Shown: positions 17,402-25,259 of the stretch, piece after piece
Numbering within the stretch: position 1 is the stretch's first letter
Layout: every line of letters starts with the position of its first letter
Origin: Planctomycetota bacterium
GTDB taxonomy: Bacteria > Planctomycetota > JACQVV01 > JASMLP01
Length of the DNA stretch: 44,312 bases
Assembly (NCBI GenBank): GCA_030748635.1
Contig: JASMLP010000015.1
Span: 1-44,312 of the forward strand
Direction of reading: 5' to 3'
Notes under the pieces: model-generated
The model's input: the letters and a program-made list of their open reading frames with translations, nothing else
Told to the model about the DNA's origin: nothing
The model's database searches: none
Translations under genes and position numbers: made by a program

Positions 17402-17410
17402 TGGTATAGT
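17402..17410 (+). promoter_or_regulatory. Extended -10 of the C26 hydrolase gene (leaderless)
   Basis: TGGTATAGT forms an extended -10 (TG-n-TATAGT). The hexamer ends 6 nt before ATG 17417. No -35 and no ribosome-binding site are visible, which fits an extended -10 promoter and a leaderless mRNA. Confidence 0.5.
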
Positions 17411-17416
17411 CTTCCG

Positions 17417-18118
17417 ATGAATCCTCTAATCGGCATTACCTGCGATTACGAAAAAACCTCCAACGAACGTTCCTTCGTATACGCCGACTATTACGATGCG
17501 GTCGCCTCGGCCGGTGGCCTTCCCGTCCTGGTCCCCATTCTCGAGGAGAAGAGCCTCCAGGAGGATCTTCTCAACCGCCTCGACGGATTGATCCTGACCG
17601 GGGGAGATGACTACGAGCCCCACTGGTATGGAGGAACCGCCCACGACGCGGTGGTCCCGTTACATTCGAGACGTCAGATATTCGACATGGCCTTAGGTAA
17701 TCACCTTCGCAACCGATCGATCCCCACCCTCGGAATTTGTTGCGGCGCGCAACTCCTGAGTATCGCCTGCGGGGGCACACTCATTGAAGATATTCCCACC
17801 CAAGTCCAGGACCCGCTGACTCACAAAATAGAGGGGAGCCTGACGCGACACACCGTAACCGTGTCTCCAGAGTCGAAGCTAAAGGCTATTTTTCGATCGA
17901 TCACGATCGAAACCAACAGTAAGCATCACCAGTCGGTGAACCATCCGGGGTCGTTACACATCTCCGCCCAGACTTCAGATGGGGTCATAGAGGCGGTAGA
18001 AGCTCTGGACCATCCCTTTTTTCTGGGTGTTCAGTGGCACCCGGAAAAAATGATGGACGAAATCGCAGGCCGAGAACTTTTTCGCGCCTTGATCGATAGC
18101 GCCCGAAAGAAACGCTGA
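17417..18118 (+). CDS. Class I glutamine amidotransferase-like hydrolase (peptidase C26)
   Basis: This 233-residue protein belongs to the family of gamma-glutamyl-GABA hydrolase PuuD. It has LILTGGDDYEPHWYG, the nucleophile elbow LGICCGAQLL with C108 as the likely nucleophile, and the catalytic histidine/glutamate motif GVQWHPE. The NSKHHQSV segment is typical of C26 hydrolases. It presumably cleaves a gamma-glutamyl amide bond; the substrate is unknown because no polyamine genes lie near. It is divergent from the phosphatase gene, 102 bp away, and 36 bp precede the NTF2-like gene. Confidence 0.9.
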   Translation: MNPLIGITCDYEKTSNERSFVYADYYDAVASAGGLPVLVPILEEKSLQEDLLNRLDGLILTGGDDYEPHWYGGTAHDAVVPLHSRRQIFDMALGNHLRNRSIPTLGICCGAQLLSIACGGTLIEDIPTQVQDPLTHKIEGSLTRHTVTVSPESKLKAIFRSITIETNSKHHQSVNHPGSLHISAQTSDGVIEAVEALDHPFFLGVQWHPEKMMDEIAGRELFRALIDSARKKR

Positions 18119-18150
18119 CCGGCCCACTGGCCCCCATCCCCTCTTCTTTT

Positions 18151-18156
18151 TACAAT
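18151..18156 (+). promoter_or_regulatory. -10-like element before the NTF2-like gene
   Basis: TACAAT overlaps the first possible start codon (ATG 18155) and ends 7 nt before the in-frame GTG 18164. If used, it would make GTG 18164 a leaderless start. The -35 region is poor. Confidence 0.38.
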
Positions 18157-18577
18157 GTGGGTTGTGAGCGACTGCTCGGATACGACCCAGAAAATTCTTG
18201 CCTCAAACCAAGCTTTCTATCAAGCGTTCGAAAGCTTGCGCATTGAGGAGATGGCAAAGATCTGGCACCAAGGACCTTCCATCACCTGCATTCACCCTGG
18301 ATGGAAAAAACTTGTCGGTTGGGATCCCATACGAGCCAGCTTCGAAGGGATCTTCTCAAATACCGACATGATTCAGTTCCTCGTCACAGAAGAGCAGGTT
18401 CATGCCGGAGAGTCCTTGGCCTGGGTAACCTGCTTGGAAAACATCGTGGGTAAGTCCGGCTCGGGAGAACCGTTCACAACCATCCAAGCAACGAATATAT
18501 TCCGGCAGATCGATGATCGATGGCTGATGGTCATGCATCATGCATCCAGTTATCTGTCCGGACTTACCGTGGAGTAA
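18155..18577 (+). CDS. NTF2/SnoaL-like domain protein
   Basis: A 140-residue protein with the alpha-beta cone pattern of the SnoaL_3 group: an N-terminal helix (NQAFYQAFESLRIEEMAKIWH), then CIHPGW, GWDPIRASFEGIF and strand pairs ending in IDDRWLMVMHHAS. Many relatives are annotated as ketosteroid-isomerase-like or nuclear-transport-factor-like, with no fixed activity. Two starts are possible: ATG 18155, which lacks a ribosome site and is overlapped by a -10-like TACAAT, or GTG 18164, which has the spacing seen at other predicted leaderless genes here. It ends 7 bp before rph, so both are probably co-transcribed. Confidence 0.82.
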   Translation: MWVVSDCSDTTQKILASNQAFYQAFESLRIEEMAKIWHQGPSITCIHPGWKKLVGWDPIRASFEGIFSNTDMIQFLVTEEQVHAGESLAWVTCLENIVGKSGSGEPFTTIQATNIFRQIDDRWLMVMHHASSYLSGLTVE

Positions 18578-18584
18578 AACGTTC

Positions 18585-19313
18585 ATGATTCGTACCGATC
18601 GACAACCCAACGAACTTCGGAAAAGTTCGATCCATACCGAAGGGCCGGGAATCAGCGAGCGGTCGATCCTCATCGAAATCGGTCATACCGTCGTCCTCTG
18701 TTCGGCTTCGGTGGAAAATAGAGTCCCCCGCTTTCTTCGCAACCAAACCGGTGGTTGGCTCACTGCTGAATACGGCATGCTTCCCGGTTCTACCGCTCAG
18801 AGGAAAAAGCGGAGTCGTGGCCCTCACCTGGATGGGCGAGACCAGGAGATCCAGCGCCTGATTGGACGATCTTTGCGAGCCATCATCGACCTGGAAACCC
18901 TCGGAGAACGAACCATCACCCTCGATTGCGACGTACTCCAGGCCGATGGAGGAACTCGAACCGCCTCCATCACAGGAGCCTATGTCGCCTTGGTCCGCCT
19001 TCTCCGGAATATGCAGTCTAGCGGTGAATTAAAACGCTGGCCCCTCCTCTCCCCTATCGCCGCCACTTCCGTGGGGATCGTCAATGGATACCCTCTTCTC
19101 GACCTGGAATATCGAGAGGACTCGATCGCGCAGGTGGACCTGAATGTCGTCATGAACGGTAAAGAGCGGATTATAGAAATCCAGGGAACCGCAGAAGGCC
19201 ACCCTTTTGACCGGACAGAGCTGGACAACCTTCTGGATCTGGCCACCCACGGTATGCGTCGCCTCTTTCGCCTTCAAAAGGAGACGATCGACCGTTTCCC
19301 AGTCAATCCTTGA
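18585..19313 (+). CDS. rph: Ribonuclease PH
   Basis: RNase PH is a phosphate-dependent 3'-to-5' exoribonuclease that trims tRNA 3' ends. The 242-residue protein has the family length and signatures: HTVVLCSASVE, the arginine-rich RFLRNQTGGWLTAEYGMLPGST region, GRDQEIQRLIGRSLRA, LDCDVLQADGGTRTASITGAYVAL (read in parts), DLNVVMNG and EIQGTAEGHPF. ATG 18585 is preceded by GTGGAG. Its last 11 bp overlap the convergent histidine-kinase gene, with no terminator between them. Confidence 0.96.
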   Translation: MIRTDRQPNELRKSSIHTEGPGISERSILIEIGHTVVLCSASVENRVPRFLRNQTGGWLTAEYGMLPGSTAQRKKRSRGPHLDGRDQEIQRLIGRSLRAIIDLETLGERTITLDCDVLQADGGTRTASITGAYVALVRLLRNMQSSGELKRWPLLSPIAATSVGIVNGYPLLDLEYREDSIAQVDLNVVMNGKERIIEIQGTAEGHPFDRTELDNLLDLATHGMRRLFRLQKETIDRFPVNP

Positions 19314-21087
19314 CCTGAGGCAAGGCGAGAAAAAACGCGGCGCCTCCTTCCCAGGAGGGGTCCACCTTCAGATTTCCTCCCATCACACGAGCCAGACGCC
19401 GGGAAAGCGCCAGTCCCAACCCCACTCCCGGCGCCGATTCCGCAGATTGCGCCGCGGATTTCCGAAAGGGCTGAAACAGTCGATCGATCTCTGACGGTCG
19501 AACCCCAGGCCCATGGTCTCGAACTCGGAAATTGACCCATCCGTTATTATCGATCACTTCGACATGAATCCGCCGGTCGGAAGCCTCTCGAGCATATTTG
19601 ACCGCGTTATCAACCAGGTTGAAAAGAATCTGATCGAAAGCCACCGGATCCACCCGAACCCCCACTTCCTGCCTCCATCCATCCAGATCCTCCAGGACAA
19701 GTTCCATCCCCCCCTGCTCTGCTCGCTCTTTCAAACGATTTCCCACCCGATCCCAGGAACGCTGGAGCGCCTGAAACTCCATCGGAGAGGAACGTCCCCC
19801 GCGCTCCAACTGAGCATAGGAGAGTACATTTTCCACGAGATGAGCGAGTCGGTTGGATTCCACTTCCAGCGTCCGAAACATCTCCTGCCGCTTCGACTCT
19901 TCCACCACCATCCCTTCCGCCAGCATTTCCGTATTCATCCGGAGAGTCGTCAGGGGCGTTCGAAGTTCATGCGTCACGGCTGAGACAAACGCTGCCCGTC
20001 GATCGGCTAGACTCAAAATGCCTCCCAGGAGGATGGCAAAAGCGGTCGCCGCGAGAAGGACTGCTCCCCAAGCCACTCCTAAAGACCAAGGTAGTGGAGA
20101 CGAGATTTCCTCTTCCCAACGCACACTCCCCGGGACAAGTCGCATCGGAAGAGAAGCCAATTGACGAGACGAGAAAGACTCTTTCTCCACAAGCACTTTC
20201 AACTCCGACCGAGGGAGAAGGTCCGAAATTTCTGCCAGAAGATCTCGCTCCAGAGCCTGTCGATCGATCCAGCAACCTTGAACGTATTCTCGATTTCCCA
20301 CCAGCACGCGTCGGGCGAGCAGCAACTCTCCCTCTTCCCAAAGAGCACGAAAGGAACCTTCGAGGACCGGGTCCGGCGTAGATTCCGTCGCGGTTCGTTT
20401 CTCCGGAAAATTTTGCGCTGATTGTTCCTTTCTGCTCTTCCATGTATTGCTGTATGAATTCAACCGCTTCTGAAATTCCTGTTGATTCATGGCGGTCTGT
20501 ACATCCTCATTCGACCGCGATGAGGGCTCCAGATCGACGATGGGGGTGGAAATGGAAAACTCCTCCCTGGGATCGGTCAATCGTTTGCGGAGCGACTGAA
20601 ACTTCAGTAGGTGTCCCAGAGATTCCACTCCGCTCCGTCTTTTTGCCAACACGGATTCGATATCATATTTTTCCACGGCCAGACGTTCCCAGTCACCTGT
20701 GGGAACCTGCGGAGACTCGACACGACCGTCCGACCCTACCTGGAAGTGAAGATGGATATGAGGAGAATGACCCAGAAGGAGAGGGGACGGAATAACCCAC
20801 TCCCCCGGCCTACGTGACTCGAACATCTTCCCATACGCTCTCCCGGGTGCGTGAAAGGCCGCATAATGAAAATAGGGACGCCCCCACTCATCCGCCACCA
20901 AACTGGCAGCGATCGCATCCATTCTCCAGAGAGCCAGACGAATACGCTCTTCTCGATGCGCGACCTGCCGCATCTCCTGTCCACTAGCATCTAGTTTCAG
21001 GAGTCGAGAACTGACCCACCCCATCACGACCAAGACGACAAGGAGTACCATCCCGAAGACCAACCAAGGAAGCCGAGGAGATCTCAT
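19303..21087 (-). CDS. Membrane sensor histidine kinase
   Basis: The 594-residue protein has one transmembrane helix at about 8-28, a large extracytoplasmic sensor region of about 300 residues with no domain I recognise, and a second helix at about 334-358. The HisKA dimerisation domain follows almost directly, with phosphorylatable H373 in VTHELRTPLTTLR. There is no HAMP domain in between. The ATPase domain shows DQILFNLVDNAVKYA (N box), RDHGPGV (G1) and GVGLGLALSRRLA (G2). Its start overlaps the stop of the response-regulator gene by 4 bp, so the two form a co-translated two-component system. The signal sensed is unknown. Confidence 0.94.
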   Translation of the reverse strand: MRSPRLPWLVFGMVLLVVLVVMGWVSSRLLKLDASGQEMRQVAHREERIRLALWRMDAIAASLVADEWGRPYFHYAAFHAPGRAYGKMFESRRPGEWVIPSPLLLGHSPHIHLHFQVGSDGRVESPQVPTGDWERLAVEKYDIESVLAKRRSGVESLGHLLKFQSLRKRLTDPREEFSISTPIVDLEPSSRSNEDVQTAMNQQEFQKRLNSYSNTWKSRKEQSAQNFPEKRTATESTPDPVLEGSFRALWEEGELLLARRVLVGNREYVQGCWIDRQALERDLLAEISDLLPRSELKVLVEKESFSSRQLASLPMRLVPGSVRWEEEISSPLPWSLGVAWGAVLLAATAFAILLGGILSLADRRAAFVSAVTHELRTPLTTLRMNTEMLAEGMVVEESKRQEMFRTLEVESNRLAHLVENVLSYAQLERGGRSSPMEFQALQRSWDRVGNRLKERAEQGGMELVLEDLDGWRQEVGVRVDPVAFDQILFNLVDNAVKYAREASDRRIHVEVIDNNGWVNFRVRDHGPGVRPSEIDRLFQPFRKSAAQSAESAPGVGLGLALSRRLARVMGGNLKVDPSWEGGAAFFLALPQVKD

Positions 21088-21791
21088 CGGATTTGCTCCC
21101 TGGAAAATAGATATCCTTTTCCACGCACTGTGACGAGAAGCTCCGGTTTTTTGGGATCATCTCGAAGTTTCTCACGAAGTCGCGCGACATGCATATCGAT
21201 GGTCCGGGTATGAACATGTTCGGATGGGATCTTCCATACTCGCTCGAGCAGTTCCTCTCTCGAGATCGCTCTTCCCGCATGTCGAACCAGATAGAGCAAA
21301 AAATCCGCCTCTCGCTCCGACAGTTCGAAGCGCGCCCCATCGTCGTAGAGCACCTCCCTGCGATTCCAGTCGACCTTTCCACCCGGTATGGCGATCTTTT
21401 CCACATCTTGAGGGCGTTCAGCGGAACGCCGTAACACCGCATCGATTCGTGCCAACAGTTCCCGCGCGCTGAACGGCTTGACCACGTAATCGTCCGCTCC
21501 CTGCTCGAGTCCGCGAACACGATCGTCCTCGGCCCCCAGTGCGGTCATCACGATCACAGGCAAAATGGGTCGACTTTCCCGTACCGCACGCAATATCTCG
21601 AGACCGTGAATACCGGGCAAGATCATATCCAGCAGGACCAGATCACAATCCGCCCGTAGAGCGATTTCGAGGCCATGATCTCCCCGATCGACCTCGATCG
21701 ACTCGTCTCCTCGACTAGAAAGAGCAAGAACAATCGATTGTCGGATCGCGGAATCGTCCTCGATCACCAGGATGCGTCGGCGTGTTTTCAC
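21084..21791 (-). CDS. OmpR-family response regulator
   Basis: A 235-residue regulator with an N-terminal receiver (ILVIEDDSAIRQS; acidic pocket E11-D12-D13, phosphoacceptor D55 in LVLLDMILPG, K in VVKPFSARELLARI) and a C-terminal winged-helix DNA-binding domain (FELSEREADFLLYLVRHAGRAISREELLERVW and TRTIDMHVARLREKL, cited in parts). It begins with GTG 21791. It precedes and overlaps the histidine-kinase gene, its likely partner. The 320 bp upstream hold no gene and may contain its own binding sites, but I see no clear repeated operator. Confidence 0.95.
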   Translation of the reverse strand: MKTRRRILVIEDDSAIRQSIVLALSSRGDESIEVDRGDHGLEIALRADCDLVLLDMILPGIHGLEILRAVRESRPILPVIVMTALGAEDDRVRGLEQGADDYVVKPFSARELLARIDAVLRRSAERPQDVEKIAIPGGKVDWNRREVLYDDGARFELSEREADFLLYLVRHAGRAISREELLERVWKIPSEHVHTRTIDMHVARLREKLRDDPKKPELLVTVRGKGYLFSREQIR

Positions 21792-22111
21792 GATGAACCA
21801 GGAGTGTACGTCATACCCGAAAAAATGAGGAACAAAACGCCCCCAGATGAAAAATTGTGGTGAGACGGTCTTGCTGCCAAAAGAACCTCTCCTCAGATCA
21901 AAAACTCGAACAATTCCCCTTCCTGTCCGAAGTCATGAACACCCCCTCCCCATGTAAACCCTTGAGAAACCTCGAGGAGAAGACACCAGAAACAGGCCAA
22001 CATCCCCGACAGGCGGAATGTTCATGTCACCATGAGAATACATCTGAACGCTTCGATCTCACGTAAACACTCTGTAACAAAAGGGCCTTTGACATAAAAG
22101 CCTTGGACGAA
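21792..22111. other. Intergenic region without a recognisable gene
   Basis: This stretch separates the two-component operon (leftward) from the end of the 464-residue gene (leftward). Short open frames exist (for example 21857-22066 on the plus strand), but they lack a ribosome site and any recognisable sequence. An isolated TTGACA occurs at 22089-22094 without a matching -10. The upstream half should hold the promoter of the response-regulator gene, which I could not define. Confidence 0.4.
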
Positions 22112-22146
22112 AACACCCTTCCGCACATGACATACGGAAGGGTGTT
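22112..22146 (-). terminator. Probable intrinsic terminator of the DUF374-to-repeat-protein cluster
   Basis: A perfect 12-bp inverted repeat, AACACCCTTCCG (22112-22123) and CGGAAGGGTGTT (22135-22146), with an 11-base loop. On the minus strand it is followed by a short run of T. It lies 32 bp past the stop of the 464-residue gene. Confidence 0.7.
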
Positions 22147-22178
22147 AATCCGAATTGATCCAACAATCGGGTCGGTGA

Positions 22179-23573
22179 TCAGGCGTCGCCCCGACGACCA
22201 GAACGTTTTTTTCTGGGCGCGTCTTTGCGATTATCTGGCCTTTTACGTCGATCATCCCGATCCATATCGCCATGCTCTCTCTCTCGCATGCCGCGATGAA
22301 TTTTTTCCAGCATTTCTCGCCGCTCTTGCGGATCCGCATCTTTCAAACGCTCACGCATCCGGCGAAGACGCTCCATCATCTGGTCGCGCTCCTTGGGACC
22401 CATGTTTCGATCGAAGGCACGACGATGGAGTTCTTCCAGATCTTGGCCACCATGGCGTTGGCGATCACGATCCCAGGAGTGTCCCCCGCGATGATCTTCC
22501 TTCCGACCCCGATGACTCGATTCAGGATCGATACGATCTGCCAGCTTACGCAAGAAGCCGGCTACCCGTCGGCGAATCTCACGCTCCCTTTCGTCCGACC
22601 CTCTCCGCCAATCGCCCCGATTGGAACCGCGGGATCGATTCGTCCAACGGGATCGGTCTCCACGGTGCCGGTTGTTGTGGTCTTCGAAATTGAAAAAAGA
22701 AGCGTCACCACGCTTGGGGCCTTTCGAACGACCGATTTTCTTGAGGAAGTCTCGGACCCGATCGCCCAGTTGATCCTGAATCTGAGGAGGAAGGCTGTCC
22801 CAGGCACGAAGAGCCGTCTGCTCGAGTTCTCCTCGAAAAGCGTCCATTCTCTTGTTCTCGGGCAATTTCATGAATTTCTCGAACTTCTCGGAGTTCTTCT
22901 TGAGTCGACGCTCAAAACGAGCCAACTGCTGCTCGATTTCAGGAAGAATCATGTCTTCGAAGTAGATCTGAACGCCTTCAAGTGCGTCTTCCATGAGACG
23001 ACGACGTTGCTCTTCAGGCATGTTCTGATAGGAATCGTAGTAACGACGAAATTCCTGCGCCATCTGCTGAACCTGCTCAACGGTCTTCTGAATACGGGAA
23101 GGTTCTCCGTCTTTGTTGCCCAGAGGACTCTGCTCGAGAACTTGCTTGAGCTTATCCATTCCACCCTTTTTCAGCTGATCCATGATCATGCGCCGCTGTT
23201 CGGGCGGCATGTTCTTGTACATATCCCGAACCCCTTCGAGCATCTGAGCACGCTCCTTGGGGGACATGTTCTGCACACGACGCATCGTGTCCTGCATCAT
23301 GTTTTGCATGTTCGGGAGAGCCGGATTCGCTCCCTTGCGCTGTTTCAAGAAGTTGCGCAGGTAGATGACCTTCTCCTCACGAGAGGAAAGCCCATCGAAA
23401 GACCGTCGAAATTCGCTCTGCTCCTGCATCGTCATGTTACGCAGGACCTCAGCGGCCTTACGAACCAATTGCCCGTATTCGTCTTGGGTTCCATTTCCTT
23501 GCGCCACGACCGGCGAAAAGAGCGAAACGAAAACCAGGGAAATAGCGAGCGGCATCAAAAGGAACCGGCTCAT
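22179..23573 (-). CDS. Exported charged helical protein with repeated NMxPxERxxM motifs
   Basis: The 464-residue protein starts with a signal peptide (about 1-24, VVA-Q). The mature part is almost entirely charged helices. A short motif of the form N-M-x-P-x-E/Q-R-x-x-M recurs near residues 46-56, 102-111, 121-131, 184-194, 390-400 and 412-421, usually followed by an amphipathic helix. Residues about 284-372 form an arginine/aspartate/glycine/histidine-rich low-complexity linker (RGDRSRW, RGSNRGDWRRG), and the C-terminus is very basic. The repeats recall the LTxxQ-type motifs of periplasmic Spy/CpxP/ZraP proteins and the DUF3106 family; this is a resemblance only. ATG 23573 is preceded by AGGAG. 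Confidence 0.78.
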   Translation of the reverse strand: MSRFLLMPLAISLVFVSLFSPVVAQGNGTQDEYGQLVRKAAEVLRNMTMQEQSEFRRSFDGLSSREEKVIYLRNFLKQRKGANPALPNMQNMMQDTMRRVQNMSPKERAQMLEGVRDMYKNMPPEQRRMIMDQLKKGGMDKLKQVLEQSPLGNKDGEPSRIQKTVEQVQQMAQEFRRYYDSYQNMPEEQRRRLMEDALEGVQIYFEDMILPEIEQQLARFERRLKKNSEKFEKFMKLPENKRMDAFRGELEQTALRAWDSLPPQIQDQLGDRVRDFLKKIGRSKGPKRGDASFFNFEDHNNRHRGDRSRWTNRSRGSNRGDWRRGSDEREREIRRRVAGFLRKLADRIDPESSHRGRKEDHRGGHSWDRDRQRHGGQDLEELHRRAFDRNMGPKERDQMMERLRRMRERLKDADPQERREMLEKIHRGMREREHGDMDRDDRRKRPDNRKDAPRKKRSGRRGDA

Positions 23574-23585
23574 CGTGTAATCTCC

Positions 23586-23613
23586 TGTATAGGAAGGGGT
23601 TGGGTTGGATCAA
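23586..23613 (-). promoter_or_regulatory. Candidate promoter of the helical-repeat gene
   Basis: On the minus strand: TTGATC (23613-23608), 16 bp, TATACA (23591-23586), then 12 nt to ATG 23573. The AGGAG ribosome site lies directly against the -10 and would not be in the transcript if this promoter were used, so an upstream promoter is also possible. Confidence 0.33.
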
Positions 23614-23740
23614 AATCGGAACTTATTCGTAAGTATCCGAATGAATTCCTGAATATAGGAATAACCAAGAAGATACGTAGGACTTCAAGAAATGTTGGAA
23701 CCTTGTACCAGGTTTGATTCTGAAACTCCATCGAATCGGG

Positions 23741-24625
23741 TCAATCCCGGACGGTTTCCCGGAGAATACGCTCGAAATCCTCTTTCTGCGTTTCAGGGGG
23801 TTGAGATTCGATCCGCCGTCGGATTTCCCACCTTTCGACCTCAGAAAGACGTCGCCACCCTCGGTGAAGCTCAGGCGAGAGGGGGAAAGGGACCCTGGTT
23901 TTCCAGTGTCCACCCGGAATCCTGCCAAGCGATTCGAAGATCGTCGAGAGTCGATGACGGTTCATCCAGAAAAACCGCTGCATGGAGGCATCCTGCTCTT
24001 CCCTGCCTTTCCTCACGATTTTCCCCAGATCAAACTGCTGATCGCTCCGAGCTGTCCGAAAAAACTTCCGGAGAATTCCTCGCTTCTTCTTGAAACTCAA
24101 GGAGTTCCATCTCTTTCGGTGCTCAGCGGGGAGCCCATGGATCCCATCCAGGGCGGCGCGCAAGACAAAGCGCTTTTCCTGTGAAAACCGCGACCAAACC
24201 TCGTGTTTTTCCTCGAGTTTGCGCCGATCCTGGGGAGTGGCGGCAAAATAGGCCTTGGCAAGACGCTGAAAAGATCGCTTGCGCTGACCGGAAAACGATC
24301 GGTATTCGGCCATCTTCTTGGCGAGTTCACTCCGTTGACTGTCCGTAAGGGCATTCCAGCGCCGAAATCGCTCCCGCGCCTCCTCTCGCTCCGAATCGGA
24401 CATCGCTTTCCAGCGAGCCAGATTCTTGGCGTAGCGTTCCTTCTTTTGAGTCGATGGGGCCTCCTGGGACTGAACCCCGAACACACCGCCCTGAAGAGCG
24501 AAAACAAGGCACAGCAACCCCACACCCCGGAACCGAGTGGCGAGGAATCGTTCAGAGCCGGCAGAAAACAACATAAACCGATGCGATCTAAAGAGATACA
24601 AACTAACGGCCTCCAGAAACGTCAC
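23741..24625 (-). CDS. DUF3106-type exported protein
   Basis: The protein has up to 294 residues. A hydrophobic segment (GVGLLCLVFALQGGVFGV, about 34-51) ending near VQSQ looks like a signal peptide. The mature part is made of short helical repeats of the type W-x-x-M-S-x-x-E-R-E-x-x-R and W-x-x-L-T-x-x-Q-R, at about 73-85, 88-100 and 125-140, as in DUF3106. The start is uncertain: ATG 24625 overlaps the upstream zf-HC2 gene by 23 bp, while ATG 24574 (277 residues) gives a more normal signal peptide. It sits between an anti-sigma-like gene and another exported repeat protein. Function unknown. Confidence 0.78.
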   Translation of the reverse strand: MTFLEAVSLYLFRSHRFMLFSAGSERFLATRFRGVGLLCLVFALQGGVFGVQSQEAPSTQKKERYAKNLARWKAMSDSEREEARERFRRWNALTDSQRSELAKKMAEYRSFSGQRKRSFQRLAKAYFAATPQDRRKLEEKHEVWSRFSQEKRFVLRAALDGIHGLPAEHRKRWNSLSFKKKRGILRKFFRTARSDQQFDLGKIVRKGREEQDASMQRFFWMNRHRLSTIFESLGRIPGGHWKTRVPFPLSPELHRGWRRLSEVERWEIRRRIESQPPETQKEDFERILRETVRD

Positions 24626-25130
24626 GATCCTCGAATCGTGTCGCCCGGATCCATTCCAGATCAGAAACCGAGAACTGATCCAGAACGTGAAGATTATTCA
24701 GTAAAGCCATTTTGAGGCCGATATCGAACCCTTCCTGGCCCAGTCGATCCAGATTGGCAATCACCTCGCGATCCACCTCTTCGAATTCACCCGAAGGGCT
24801 CGAAGCGGCTGGATTCCAGAACAAGGTGGCCAGCGCCCCGAGAAGAACTGCGGCCGCTGCCGAGAGGCTCACACGCCTGTACAGCCTCCGAGTTCGAGCT
24901 GCCCGGACTCGTTCCCGAAAACGGGGCGACTCCTCTTCTTTGGGCTCGATCGACTCCAGAAGTTCGAGCAGATCCCAGGTCTGCTCCAGAGCTCGCTTCT
25001 CCCGCATGCAAGAAGAACATTCTCGCAGATGGCCAGACACCTCCTCTTCTGTTTCCTGAGGAAGCTCTCCATCCAGCAAAGCGGTCAACTCCGACCGCAC
25101 CGCATCGCACCGTTCAGATCCCGAAACCAT
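24603..25130 (-). CDS. zf-HC2 anti-sigma-factor-like membrane protein
   Basis: A 175-residue protein with a zinc-binding anti-sigma motif H34-x3-C38-x2-C41 (HLRECSSC) and an upstream C8 as a possible fourth ligand, followed by one transmembrane helix (about 88-106) and a short outer domain. Such proteins hold ECF sigma factors at the membrane until a signal arrives. No sigma-factor gene is adjacent: upstream lies a DUF374 gene and downstream the two exported repeat proteins. It is therefore an orphan anti-sigma-like gene, perhaps linked functionally to the exported proteins it precedes. ATG 25130 follows GAGAG. Confidence 0.87.
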   Translation of the reverse strand: MVSGSERCDAVRSELTALLDGELPQETEEEVSGHLRECSSCMREKRALEQTWDLLELLESIEPKEEESPRFRERVRAARTRRLYRRVSLSAAAAVLLGALATLFWNPAASSPSGEFEEVDREVIANLDRLGQEGFDIGLKMALLNNLHVLDQFSVSDLEWIRATRFEDRDVSGGR

Positions 25131-25259
25131 GTTGTACTCTCTAACTCCCCAGTTTGAATCCGACCGATTTCACGGACGGGCCATCTCCTTCCAGATAGAT
25201 GAAACCCATATCCACCCGAAATGTTCCGAAAAACTTGCTCACTCAGAAAGCAATCGAAC

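Noticed and set aside
21857..22066. 69-residue plus-strand ORF
   Set aside because: No ribosome site, no hydrophobic or domain pattern; it lies in an intergenic region and looks random.
22272..23717. 481-residue plus-strand ORF
   Set aside because: It is antisense to the exported repeat-protein gene, which has a signal peptide, a ribosome site and repeated motifs.
25141..25209. 22-codon minus-strand ORF upstream of the zf-HC2 gene
   Set aside because: It has neither a fitting -10 nor a convincing ribosome site and no sequence support.
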